Positions 35,101-47,100 of a DNA stretch of 64,000 bases are shown here, piece by piece; positions within the stretch are counted from its first letter, which is position 1; each line of letters begins with the position of its first letter. Source of the DNA: Parachlorella kessleri (Eukaryota > Chlorophyta > Trebouxiophyceae > Chlorellales > Chlorellaceae); contig BBXU01001113.1 in NCBI GenBank assembly GCA_001598975.1, forward strand, positions 55,957-119,956. The letters run 5' to 3'. Below the pieces are notes generated by a model. The model searched no databases. It was not told the DNA's origin and saw only the letters and a program-made list of their open reading frames with translations. The position numbers and the translations under genes were made by a program.

Positions 35101-38100
35101 CCAGCCTCTATGAGGGTCTCCTGGAAGGCCTCCTCCTCCCCACCAACCAGCTCCGCCCTCAGCAGCGTCAGGCTCCACTGTCGGAACGTGCCTGGCTGGG
35201 GGCTCGCATGCCGCTGTGCCAGGTGCGAGGGGCGCGGCGCGGCGCGGCCGGCCCGCGGCCCTGACAGCGAGCTGGCAGCTGCCCCTGCTGCTGCTGGCGA
35301 GGGCAGGGGCTGCCTCGGCAACGGAGAGCGGGCCAGCAGAAAGAAACCCACCAGGGCGCAGAGGTTGATAATGAAAAAGGCGACAATCTGCAGTACCTCG
35401 CCGGCGGTACTGCGGCCTGCAGGCGGTACCACAAGAGGGGGATGGCTTGGGCTTGTGCTCTTGGCCGCCCACGTGGTATGTCAATGGAAGCACACGGCTA
35501 GCCGACATGGGCGCGTAGGTCTCTAGACATGACAAGCCAGTATGGTAATGCCGGTGTATATACTCGAATGCTGCTGCGCCACCACTCTCACTGCTCAGGA
35601 GGAAGCTTCCCCAAGAATTGCAAGATGACAAGCTGGCGCACAGTGCTCTATGTCCATGCTAGCCATTCCAAAGGAAAACGGAGGCACCACCTAAGTGGCA
35701 GGGCAGGCCCAATGTGCCTGTAGAGCCCAGGGAGTACCAGGCCTTACGTGTGATAAGGAGCTGAGTCCAGGATGCCACCAGGGCGGCAGCAACCGCCCCA
35801 GCTGCGGGTGCCCTCTGCTGCAGGTGGCCCGGTAGCATCTCAAGATAGGCCTCCACGGGCGTGCCCTGCACCCAGCCGGCGGGAGTCCGGACTTCTCATT
35901 GTTGCAATGGGCGGCAGATTCTGAGCTGAGGAGAAGCTGTGGAGCAGACTTCCCCGTGCCTCTTTAGGCAGCGTAGAGAGCAATGGCCGCAAAGCTTGCC
36001 GCAGACCTAGCCATCCCAAAAAAGCCCACAAAGCACTGTGAAAAACCCACCACACATATCAGATGCCCATGGCAAGCCCTGAATGCCAGTCCCCCAGATG
36101 CAGACACCAACAAGGCAGCACGTCCCAGCCTGCCAGCACAGTGGGTTCCCCACCCTTCCGCTAAAAACAAACCACACATTAAACCACCCATAATGTGTGG
36201 TTGGAGTACCTGTGCCAGCCGCAGGCTGGTTGCCAGCCTGAGCCCCAGGCGGGTGCAGCAGTCTATGCCGTAGACGCTCAGCAGCATGTATGACACCACC
36301 TGGAGCACCTCCCCTGCTATGCTGGCACCTGTGAGGCGGCAAAGCACGCGGCGGGATACACATATGATAGCAAAGAGGAAGCGGCACGCCTTACCAACAG
36401 ATAAATTGCCCGCTCACAGGCCTGCCCCCAATGCATAGCTTCCAGCGGCCAAGCAAGGAGAGGAAAAAGCAGCGACAGGTCACTCGTTTGCGAGTGCAAC
36501 CCACCTAGTCTGGGGTCATAGTGCTCCACACTAGTTCCTTAACCCCTTGCGTACCCTACCCGCAGCATGCACGCTCAAAACTAGGGTGGCTCGGGAGACT
36601 TACGTTTCACAAACAGCTGCAGCCAGGACGCCAGCATGACGAAAGTGATGGCTCCCATGAGTAGCAGGGGCTCCTGCTGAGCTCTAGCTAGGCTGCTCCA
36701 GCCACCAACTGCTTGCTGCACCTGCAGGCCCTACAACGAAGGCAGGTACATACACCACAAACGTGCCCCAGAGCTTTGCTCAAACGCATCGCGCAAGCCG
36801 CCATGGAGGTCTGCGGGCAGGCGCAGCGGATGCGGTGTGCGAGATGCAGTGGTTCTAAGCCTGGCAGGGAAGGAGACGAGGACTGGAAGCTGGCGACTGC
36901 ATGCACCCAAAAAATCCCACCCACCTTAACCCTGCTACTCCTAAGCGGGCAAATCCACCATGACAGAAAATCTTGAAAAAACTATTGAAAAGACTTCAGA
37001 GAAGTCATAGCAGAATAGTATACGCTCCTGACCTTGCCGTAAGCCTGTTGTCCGAGCCCCTCCTCCTCCTCTTCCTCCCAACCAACTTGCGGTGGGGGGG
37101 CCTGCTTCGAGTGCATGATACACTGGAGCAGCATGCGCACTGCGCCACCGCCTGCAGCAATCCCCAAGGTCATCAGCCGCTGAGCTGGCAACATGACGGG
37201 CATGGCCAGTAGAGGTGCCTACCCTGCGCTACACTTCTGTGCATGGCTCGTACCCACCCGAAAGCGCGACAGGCATGGAACAGGAGACCATAAAGTGTGG
37301 CTGGCTGTCCTTCAACATGCCTCATGAAAACATTGCAATCAACTGTCGTTGTACCGCTCAAATACATGGCTCACCGCCGATTTCCCAGGTCCCACAAAGG
37401 AACTCAAATCGTGCTGGCAGCGGGGCAGGGAGTACACAGATACAGCGCCCCACTTCCCAACTGACTGACCTGGTGCTGCGGAGCCCACCGCCTGCAGCAT
37501 GAGTGGCCTCCCGCCGCCGTTGTGACACAGCGCCAGCAGCTCCTTGCCCGCTATCTTGGCAGGCAGCGCGCCCAGCGGCCCCGCCAGCCAAACCGTCATC
37601 ACGACATCATCGGAAGACTCATCGCCGGCAGCGCCACCGGCTGCCCACCCTGCCGGCGTGCCGCTGCCGCTGCCAGGTGCCACCGCCTCCCCTGCCGGCG
37701 ACACTGCCTGCCCTGCGGCGGAGACCGCCTGGCCAGCGGCTGACACTGCCGCGGAGACCACCTGACTCCAGTGGGGGGGCAGCTCCACCCGCTTCCCCCA
37801 TGCAGGCCTTGTGGCCAGCACATCCTGCCTGGGGCTCCCACCAGCCCCCAGCGGCACGCCCGCCTTCCTGCCAGCCAGTGCCGCCCCCTTGGTGCTGCCT
37901 CTACCAAAGGAGCCAACGCCATTGGTAGGGGCGGGCAAGTGACCCTCAATGGTGATGAGGACCGGGGAGGGCGTCTGGATCAAGGGCAGGCCCTTATCGA
38001 CCCAGTGCAGCGCCTGAGACAGACGGTCCATGGCTGCCCAGATGGCGTCGCACAGCGTGGACGCCTCCTGCACACAGCGCCAGCGCAGCACGCAAGGGGG

Positions 38101-41100
38101 AGGGTACTTCACAGAAGGCACGGCACTTGCCGGCTTCCCTTTCCGCACCCTGTGGTTGGTGCAGTGGTGTAGGAGCTCTCATAGCGTGGACATCATGATG
38201 CCCAGCAAGGCTGGCACGAGATGCTTGCCCAAGCTGCAGCACAGCACAGCGCAGGCGGCACAGCAAAGCGGGCTGCAGAATGTGTCGATGGGCGCAAGGG
38301 TCCTGAAGCCCCTCTATGCCACTACCGACAACACCTCCTCTCGTGGGAGTCCAGTCCCCCCCCCCCCCTTCTAGTGCCCTCCATCTCAACTCCCCTCCCC
38401 CAATAAGAAAGGCCGGCCTATGCTTGCTACACTACCTCCCCTGCAGGTCCCCTCCCTCCCCCACCTGCTCAGAGTAGGCCTCCAGTGTGAAGCTGTGTGC
38501 CCACCGCTTCTCCTCCTCTTCCTCTTCCTCCCCTGTCAGGTACGTCTTCATGTTGCTGTCCTTCTTAATGGCTGCAGCAGCAGCCCGACCAACGGAAGCG
38601 GGTGTGGCAACTGTGCATCAGTGTACAGTCACATGTGTCTTCTCGCACCCACCTCGCTGGCGCACACTGGGAGTCCCAGGGCAGGAGGACAGCACCTGGG
38701 TCTCCATCAGACAGCTCCCAATGCAGTGTGGTCACCGTGTAAGTGGGACAGCCACTACGGCAGGATAGGAAAGCATATGCAGGGAGAGGCCCGGGGTGGG
38801 TGGTCCAGCACCTTCAACGCTTGTCCCCAATTTCCCTCCACCCACAATTAGCCTGTGCCGCTGGCACCTCAGTACCAACACACCAGTAGGCCCTTTGCCC
38901 AGGTAGAGCCTGCCCTCTCAAGCCACATGATTGCGCACATTGCACAGCCAATACCCGACTCACCTGTCCTACAGGTGCACACCTGCAAGGCATCACCCAC
39001 ACCTGCCCTCAATGGCAATCTGATACCACACCTCCAGGGCATCCAACACCAGACACCTCCAGGGCAAATGAGACCACCCACCTGCCCTCACTGGGTACCC
39101 GATGGGAAGGAAGATGCTCCTCATGACCTGCTTGCTCGCTTTCTTAGCAGACAGCTTCTGTGGGTGGTTGGGGTGGTAAGTCACCACAACTGTCCTCCCG
39201 TGCTGCTCAATACCGATCACCTGCTAGCGCACAGGCAAGGGATGCTGCCACAAATCTCACCCGAGAATAGCCAAAGTCAGCTGTGCTCCACAGGTTATTG
39301 CAGGAACATAGCAAAACCACGTGGCAAACAAAGCAACACAAAATAAGAGCAAGCTCAGCTAAGTAGCAGCCACAGCAATGACCCCCCAGGAAGAGACATT
39401 CACAAGACCAGCAGTCAAGACAGCTGCTTGGCCACAGACGGTGACCCGTGTGCAGCATCCAATTGGCCTAGCATGCGCAGCGAGCACGTCTTGCTCAGCA
39501 CACGGGCCCACCTGTGGCAAGGCAATGCCCAACGTGAAAAGCCCTGACTCAGCCGTACTCATGTTGCTGGTCACGCTCTCTCCGCTGGACTCGACGCCGT
39601 CACTGTCTGAGGAGTAGCCGCTCTCTTTCGCCACAGTCACCCTCTTGCCGCCGCCACTGCCCACTATCAGCCCTTGTGCCTCATGGACAACGTCAGCGGG
39701 GGCAGTAGCCGGCCGAGCTACCAGGCTGCCTGAGACACCCGCACCCTGTGGCAGGGGGGCTGCCACCGCCGTGGTTGTTGTTGTTGTCACGGTGGCAGCC
39801 GTGGCGGGCACACCACTGCCGCTTCCACCTAGTGTTGGCTCAGCAGCCACAAGTGCAGCTGGGGGGGTGCCGGCGACTGCAGTCACCCCATGACGCTCCA
39901 CCATGACGCGGCCCGCCTCTGCTGCTGGCTCAGCTTCGCTGCTCTTGCTGCCGCCGGTGAGCTTGTCTGCCACAATACCAGCCAGGTGCCCGGCCTTCTT
40001 AAAGGGTGCAGCAGCCGAGTCCATGGCCTGCGGGACTCGCACAGACACGTGATGGCCCTGGCTTGCATGAAGCTTGGCAGCCAAACTCACACAAGAAGCT
40101 ACACTCATACACCTGCTGAGAGAGCGGACATGGTTACTTGTCAAGGCCAAGACCCTTCGGCTCCCTGCCTTCCAACAAACCCGCAGCAAGCCCAGATCAC
40201 AAGGTACTGACAGCCGAAATCTTCAGGGCACGCGAGGAGCCAAGTGCCCACCAGCTGCCAGTGGCGCCTGGATGATGACCGAGTGCTACTGGAGTGCGGC
40301 CGCAACCCACCTTTTTGCCGAGGCTCCGCCCACCGCCGCCGCCGCCGCCAGAAGCTCGGCCCATGCTGTACTCTGACGTGGGGCTCCCAGGGACATCCGC
40401 TGCCCCGCCGCCCTCCCACCCCTGACCGCCGCTGGTGGGGCGCAGCAGCTGCAGCGAGTCCACTGACAGGTACAGCAGGTAGCGCCTGCCCAGCATACGC
40501 TTGGCGGGGCTGAGCGGCTGGAAAGGCTTCTTGATCCCTTCCTTCGCGCTGGCCATCAAGCTGCGCAGGGATCCCCCGCCGCTGACCGTGCTGCTATCCC
40601 TCTCGACCCCGCCGCTACCCAGATAGCTTGCGGCAGCAGGATGGCTGGTGTCGACGGCAGCGGAAGCAGTGGTGGGGGATGACGGGCCGCTGCCCGCACC
40701 GGCGGCGCCAGCGGCGGTCTTGGGGCCGTCGCCTTGGTTGAGCTCTACCAGCCTCACGGTACAGCTGTGGATGACTCGCAGGCTGCCCTCGTCAGGCGAC
40801 CCCAGCGTGAAACTGGGGACCCTGTGTAGCTGCGCGCCCCCTGCTGGCACCTCCGCTTCGACAACTGCGGCAGCTGGCGGCACCTCTGCCGGCTCATCTA
40901 CGGTAGACTCTAGCCCAGGGGCACCGTTCAATGCTGCCGGCACCTCTTCTGCTCTACTGACTGGCCCTTGCGGCGGAAGGACTTCCTCACTTGTTGCCAT
41001 CGGAGCTGCTACGGCAACAGCAGCGGTCGCCTGCCACAAAGGGGGGGAAATGCAACAAAAGTTGGTAATGCTAGCAGGTACCGCCTACCCACGATGGTGT

Positions 41101-41499
41101 GGCCATGCTGATCCGGAAGGCCTGTGATCGATGATGTTCTGAAGGGTCCTATAGGGGTACGTGAATCCCACCGTACCTGACCGGTGGTTTTGGTGGCCTG
41201 CTGCATCTTGCTACCACATCAGATTGAGTGCTGATCAGGTTCTGCCCTCCCTTCCCTGTTGCAATACCCAGGGCTGGAAACTCGCCGAACGCGGAGTTGT
41301 CGGAGAAGCCCCCTTCACGACAGCTGCCACAGAGCTGCCCGCGTTCTTGTCCCCGCAGCCGAGTCAGGTTTCCCGGCACTTGGTGATCGATAGGGGTTAC
41401 GTATGTTGAAGCTGTCACGCCAGACTGACTGAGGGGGGTTACATAGCTGTCACGCAAGACATCCGACATGGAAGCGCCTTTCTGGGCGCGGGCGCTCAT
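32107..41499 (-). CDS. large Sec14 (CRAL-TRIO) protein with paired membrane modules
   Basis: One long minus-strand gene. The C-terminal half is a clear Sec14/CRAL-TRIO lipid-transfer domain on exons 34731-34623, 34387-34207, 33863-33777, 33198-33051, 32571-32490 and 32301-32107. Landmarks are VADRFLRGYPSKAKAYEALK, FYRHMMMCYDYNF, GRTINIVDVGGVSMGD, HTAFVINTPGWFSLIWRVIS and LVEPENLPREYGGT. Upstream in phase are two copies of a membrane module (exons 36730-36604 plus 36328-36210, then 35865-35748 plus 35416-34969). Each has a hydrophobic segment near SWLQL or SWTQL, then AGEVLQ and another hydrophobic segment. Exon 34969-35416 also carries a long Glu-rich stretch. Further 5' are exons 38067-37489, 38571-38465, about 39222-39092, 40027-39512 and 41030-40311, largely Ser/Gly/Ala-rich. 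The likely start is 41499 (MSARAQKGASMSD); junctions among the 5' exons are partly unresolved. The role is probably lipid binding or exchange at a membrane. The N-terminal family is unrecognised. Confidence 0.8.
33266..33323 (-). repeat. decayed intronic copy of the adjacent Sec14 exon edge
   Basis: This 58-bp stretch lies in the intron upstream of exon 33198-33051. It matches 33145-33202 (the start of that exon with its 3' splice site) at about 44 of 58 positions. Splice-like GCAG is kept, but the coding reading is degraded. Confidence 0.75.
34065..34254 (-). repeat. near-perfect 86-bp tandem copy of a Sec14 exon end
   Basis: Unit 34169-34254 covers the 3' end of exon 34387-34207, its donor and part of the intron. 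Unit 34065-34150, 104 bp away, matches at 84 of 86 positions. The copied exon part again encodes ADGTWKEAWEGMKGEG followed by a GTAAGG donor. A weaker third fragment lies at about 34005-34037. Confidence 0.92.
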
Positions 41500-42270
41500 T
41501 TGATTTCCAGTTCTCAACGACCGGTTCTTTCAAGTCTGCCACGTGACCTCATTCATATATATACCACAATCACCTTAACCTGTGAGGTCCAGTTCTACAA
41601 CATGGGATTCGATTGTGCCCAGCCGCTGAGTGAGGGGCTGGAGGCCCATGTAACAGTAACAGTAGCTTTTCAACGTTAAGGCAAGGGACAAACGACTTAG
41701 TCACCTATCGACTTAAATTTACAGAGTTGGTGAGAGAAATACTGACAGCATGGAGCCCAACATCGAGCGGCCAGGCAGGAGGCCACAGTGTGCCATCAGC
41801 TGGACCTTTGCCTTGCTTCACCTTTCACTGTCACAGTGTGACCGGCTTCACTCAACTGTGTTGTCGGTTGATAGCGTGCACACTATCGTCTTCGCACGGG
41901 CTGGGCTTTTACCTGCCACCTTGTGAAGAGGACTAGGTTGCTGTTTGTGGGCATAGTACATCCTGGCCCCATTTGGGGGACTCACGGCAGCATGGTCAGG
42001 TGGCGGTACGCTGTTAGACTAGACTAGACTAGGTTGCTGTTGCCCCGCCTGATGTCCCCAGCCTCCTGAGGTCTAGATTTGTCTAGCATGCATGACTGAC
42101 CCGAAACTGACTGCATGCAACTGCAATGTAGACTGGGCACCTGGCTGCAATGGTCTGTCATCCCCGCATTCAAAGCACAGCACGCTGGTGCCGCACCGCA
42201 CGTTTAAGGATTTGCCAGGCCCACGCACTGCCTTAATACAATAGCGGGCCACTTTGGTGTTCGGGTGAAA
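41500..42270. promoter_or_regulatory. divergent region, Sec14 gene / small membrane protein, with SINE-like insert
   Basis: 771 bp between two divergent genes. It contains one copy of the dispersed TAGAC-tailed repeat (41946-42027). The rest presumably contains both promoters; a TATATATA-like stretch is at about 41564-41571. No ORF is supported. Confidence 0.5.
41946..42027 (+). mobile_element. SINE-like dispersed repeat, copy A
   Basis: Element of about 82 bp with core GGGGGACTCACGGCAGCATG, then GTCAGGTGGCGGTACGCTGT and a tail of TAGAC units. It is flanked by perfect 14-bp direct repeats, ACTAGGTTGCTGTT at 41932-41945 and 42028-42041, as expected of target-site duplication. Confidence 0.75.
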
Positions 42271-43343
42271 ATGGTTAGCGAGCAGAAGACGAGAAAGTAA
42301 GTGCCATGCGCCTGTCCTACTTATGCAGTGATAGCACTGTTCATGTTTATATCAACATGCGCTCACACAAACCTTGACTATATGTAGAGTCACCGTCGAG
42401 AGGGGCAAAGGCAAGGGAACCAGCGCATCAGTCCTTGTAGCGTTGGCAGCTGCAATCGTTGGCTACTTCGTGTGGCGGAGGTCTCGGCCGACCTCCAAGC
42501 AGCAAGACTCGGAAGGCAAAGGGAGCGCGTTCAAGTTCCCCGCTGCCAAGGTGCTGCTTTGGTACTATATTTCGTTGGTGGGGAAGTGCAAGCATGACGT
42601 GGGGAGGGGCGTGTAGACATATACAGTGCCCTCCAGCTTGCATTTTTACTACCCAGGCACCTGTTTGTGAGAAGTATAACCACATTGTGGTCCAGGCTGC
42701 CCCTTTGGAAGGCCTGCCACGCAACAAGCTTGGCAACAACAAGAAGAATAAAGCGCGGAGGGCGGAGAAGAAGCACAAGAAAGCAGAGAAGCAGCGACAG
42801 CAGCTGTGAGTGCTCCAGGCCTGGTCACACCTAGTCGGCACTCACTTAGTGGCTGCGGCTAACTCAGTTTTGTCACAGCACTGGCTTGGTTACCAACTTG
42901 GTGCCCTTGCTGTGAAGCTGGACTCGGTCGGGTTATCGATGCTGGCAGGCAATCGAAACAGAGGAGAAGGTGCATTGTAGTGACAGGGCTGGATGCAGTC
43001 ATGGTAGGCTGCTATTCCTACTGGAATCAAATGGGGCCCAGCATGCTCACACGCATGGCGAACTCCAGCTTGCCCAGCTAAGACGAAAACCTGTTGCCAG
43101 GGAGGATACGCGGCTACCAGCAAGCCCAGCTAACCTGCATCACCCATGTGCAGAGAGGACCTCCCTCACAAGAAGGCTGGAGGCAGCGGCAGCGGTGATC
43201 AGGCCGAGGCCTCCACTGCCGTCCTCAACTACGCATACTTTGATAGCGCACGGCGGGACACTATTGGCATGGCACAGAAGAGACCCAAGCTGACGGCGGC
43301 AGATGTGATGCAGCAGCAGCAGTCGAGCGCTAAGAAGCAATAG
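42271..43343 (+). CDS. small single-pass membrane protein, basic C-terminus
   Basis: Unrecognised small gene with four exons, 42271-42296, 42388-42550, 42657-42805 and 43154-43343; all phases close. It encodes about 175 residues. After a polar start (MVSEQKTRKVTVERGKGKG) comes one hydrophobic helix, ASVLVALAAAIVGYFVW, immediately followed by RRSR. That suggests a signal anchor with the C-terminus in the cytosol (inference). The rest is strongly basic and helical (NKKNKARRAEKKHKKAEKQR). It then contains a Gly/Ser spacer and STAVLNYAYFDSARRDTIGM, and ends MQQQQSSAKKQ. No enzyme motif is present. An ER or organelle membrane protein contacting RNA, ribosomes or acidic partners is a guess from charge only. 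A TGTAA at 43745-43749 is a plausible poly(A) signal. Confidence 0.8.
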
Positions 43344-44116
43344 GCACCCGGCAGGTGTTATGGTGGCAAGTGGAATCTGCCAGATATACCCCGGTTTCTG
43401 ACAAACGTGTGCAAAGGGTGTTCCCCTTGTCTTGGTTTGTGCTTGGCATATTGCTCCTCGGGCACTGTGTCATAGCCATGGTTGATGTCAGCACCGTAAT
43501 GCTAAGCTGAGCGTTCCTCTGCACGGTGAGAAAGTGCAGTGTGATTTGGCTGATGTTTGATTGCGCTGATTGCAGCGTAAGTGAGGGCAGCTGAGGTGTA
43601 TCTAGGTTTAGTTCTTACACCATAATGGTTAGCTCATACACCGTATGGAAACACTAGCTGGCCATATGTAGAGCATGCAAGTCGAACACGAGGCTTACAC
43701 AGCTGCCTTGGTGTCTGTCCTATATTGAGCGAAAGCTTGAGCCCTGTAACTGCAGCGTCACCCATAAATAGAATTTAGCTGCAGTTTTGGCTGTTTTGTG
43801 TGTGCCTAGGCCTGAACGTGCTGGGTGGAGTCTCTGTACCAACGCTCAACGACATCAGCAGTGATGTCCTTGCTACAGAGGTGCTTGCATCCATTTCAAA
43901 GGCGAAATAAGAATTACAGCCAGCAACAGCGTTACTCAGTGTCAGCTCTGTATGTCTCTATCCTACTGCTCAATCAGCTTATATCATGCGGCCACCATTG
44001 CGTTCTATCCAGTGTTCAAACAAATTTGCTCGCCCCACTTTATCACTAGGTTGTCCATGCTGACCGCCGCCAGCCGGTGCACAGAACGCCCAGCACAAAG
44101 TGAGCACTGACGAGTG
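43344..44116. other. convergent 3' region, small membrane protein / MTV1-like
   Basis: 773 bp between convergent stops, with TGTAA for the plus gene at 43745-43749 and a TTACA near 43913 (TGTAA on minus) for the MTV1-like gene. No other feature seen. Confidence 0.5.
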
Positions 44117-47100
44117 CTACTTCTTCAGGTTCTTGAGATGGTCCTGCAAGCATGTGTACAAACAGCAGTTGGCACACGGGAGTACTAAGCCCAGATAGGT
44201 CTTTCTGTTCTATTGGGTTGCTTATAAAGCAGGGCCACCTGTAGGTGAAAGTCGCAAGCTACAGGTGCCCCTGCTTTAATGGCATCCGCTAAAATTAAAG
44301 CATAAGGCCCTGCATTTATTTCAACAAATGCTTGCACTGAAACTGCTGGTCACACATCGCGACTCCTTCCAAGGGTTGTTGGTGCACATGACGCCCAAAA
44401 CAAAGAAGAAGCCTTCGCATGGGAGCGCAGGGACAGGCCCAACTTTCCCGTAAGACATAGAACAAGCCCCAGTAGGGCGGCAGCGCAGGGACAGGCACAG
44501 TCCCGCTACGCCAGTGAACTCAGGCAAGCCCCAAAGCATAAGCCCCTAGCTCTCTCAGTCCACTTCATCCCTAACTCTGTCCTGATGACATTGCCTGCCA
44601 CACCAACAATGCACACAACTCGGCAAAGGAGTAGTACACCCAAGAGGAGCAGCTGCGCTGAGAGCTGACTCACCCCGATGAAGTCAAAGCTGGCGTCCTT
44701 AGCGTGTGCAGCAGGGGGCTGGTGGCTGATCGTGTCGTGGAACTCCTCGAGGGGGACGGGGCCCTTGCTGCCGGCCCGAGACGCCACTGCACCCCAGAGC
44801 AGGGGCTGGAGCCCACACGTGAGGACTGCCGTGCGCAGGTGGCAAGCAGCTGTGGGAGACAGGATTAGGCAGCAGGACTCCCATTAATGCAGAAGCAACT
44901 GAGAGGCCTTCCAATGGCTCAGACTCTGTAGCAAATCTCAATCAGCTGAGAGAAAAGGTAGGTATGTGACAGCAAACCGGCAGGGCTCCGTTTGTGGAGC
45001 CTGGGCCCTTACCTGGGACTTGTGGCGGTTGAATTCCCATCATGAAGGGCACCTGACCGCCCCCTGCTCCGATTCCTGCGCCACCCACAGGCCCCACGCC
45101 CTGCCCAAAACCCATGGCGGCTGCCCCAGGCACCATGCCCCGCTGCATGGCCGCCAGCTGCTGCTGCTGCAGCAGCGCTGCCTGCTGCAGGGGGCTCAAC
45201 CCCATCTGCATCATGAGCATCTGCTGCTGCTGCTGCTGCTGCATCAAGAAGGCCTGCTGCTGCTGCTGCGGGGCCAGATTTGTGAACCCCAACTGGCTGG
45301 CTGGCGCAAAGGCCGATGCACCGTAGGGTGCTGCGAACCCTGGCTGGGGCTGCCCCTGCTGCTGCATCAAGCCTGTCGTAGCCCCTGGAGCCCCGCCCGG
45401 CATCATGCCACCAAACTGCTGGGGCTGCATCAGCGGCGCCCCAGCCCCCATGCCGACCCCTGCCGCACCCTGCTGCCCTGCAAACTGCGCCGCATGCTGT
45501 GCCTGCTGTGCATGGCCCGCCGAAGCCTTCATGGGCTGCTGGGGGCCGTGGTGGGTGCTGATGTTCAGGCCAGAAAGCAGGTCATCCAGGTTGTTAGAGC
45601 CCTGGGGGGTCCGAGAGGCTCTACCTGCTGGCGGGATGGAACCGCTGGGAGCTCTAGCAGAAGGCCCGGCTGCGGGCATCTGCACCCCAGCCAATCCGTT
45701 TGCGGCGGAGGAAACGCTGCCGCTGCCGGTGCTGCCACCCATGGATAGCCCAGAAAAGAGATCGCCACCTGCTGGCCCCGTTGCAACTGCTGCTGCTAGA
45801 CCCAGCGGCTGCTGCTGTTGGTATGCCTGGTGCGGTTGCTGCTGCTGCTGCTGCTGCTGTGATGTTGGAGCTGCAAGCCCTCCAAAGGGGTCCCCTGGGG
45901 CCGGCCGCTGTGCTGCTGCTGCTGCTGCTGCCGTGCTAGGGCCCCCCAGCAGGTCCCCTAGCGATGCAGCGGCACCACCAGGCCCGGCTCGCTGGCCACC
46001 CGCAGGCACTGACAGCCCGCTGAAGAGGTCCTCCGCCAGCGGGGCGCTGCCTACGCCGCCGCCGCTGCTGGCCGCCTGCACCACCGCCTCCTGCTGCTGC
46101 TGCTGCTGCTGGTGCTGCTCTGAGGGCACTTCCAGGCCGCCCAGCAGGTCTGCCACACCGAGATGAGAGGCCTGCTGTGATGCCGCTGCAGGGCTAGCGC
46201 TGCCACCCAGTAGGTCTGCATCCAAGGCCAAGGCTGTGCTGGGGGCCCCCACTGCCTCTGCTGGCTGCTCTGGTTCCCCCAGCAGGTCACTCATAAGGTT
46301 CACTGCACACAGGACGCAGCGGCAGGGTGTGCCGGCGCATGGTAAGGACGCAGCAGCCGAAACAACCCGACCTCAAGGCACTAGTGTTCAGTGCACCTCT
46401 GCCATGAAGCTGACCGCCCTTCACCCAGCCAGGCTGGCGTGTCATCCACCCTATTGCCATGCTCTCCAACAAGCATCATGGACACCACAGCTACGGCCGC
46501 CACACCTTGGCTGGGGGCAGGAGGAGCGGCAGCAGCAGGCGCAGCGCCGCCGCCGCGTGGTAGTGTCTCGTCGCCTATCAGCTTCAGCACCTTGCTGGCC
46601 CGCTGCCGCACGCTGGCTTGGGGAGAGCCGGAGGCCCGCCGGATGGGGTCTGGGTTGGCCTGCAAGCGTATTAGAAGTATTTCTTATTTATTTATTCATT
46701 TGGCCTGCAAGCGTCCAAGTATACATGTTGGCACAAAAGTGCCGTGGTGGTGCGTGGGCCCCCCATGTGCCTCCACCGCATCATGGAGGGTCCAAGAGTC
46801 GACAACTAGAGAGTGAAAATGCAACAGCATGACCATGGCGCAAGGCAGGTGTGCGGTTGAGGTGTGTTGCAAGGAAACCCAAATACAACATGCCAACCCC
46901 AGATAGAGAATTCGGGGGTGACGACACTGAGGTAAGCCACCTTTACAAGTCTCCTGTACGAATAGACAGACTGACCTGGAAGTGCACAGCAATCTCGCCA
47001 CAGGGTGCGCTGCTGCCGCTCTCAATGACCGCCTCCACAGCGCACAGCGCTCGCAGCGTGGCTTGCCAGGGGCCTCTCTCCTGTCAGGAACACAGCCCAG

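Noticed and set aside
34942..35631. 229-residue minus ORF with Gly/Arg runs
   Set aside because: Shifted frame of the Glu-rich Sec14-gene exon 35416-34969; the chosen frame gives the hydrophobic segment and closes phases.
38355..38370. Poly-C and poly-G runs (also near 51257-51276, 59270-59290 and the last bases of the window)
   Set aside because: Simple homopolymers, prone to sequencing error; no structure or feature attached.
39092..39222. DUF647/RUS membership from the segment MRSIFLPIGYP
   Set aside because: Only a short resemblance; the flanking exons do not match that family.
45405..46166. 253-residue plus-strand ORF full of Cys and Pro runs
   Set aside because: It is the mirror of the CAG/CTG-rich MTV1 exon 46302-45013; the Cys runs are antisense of Gln codons.
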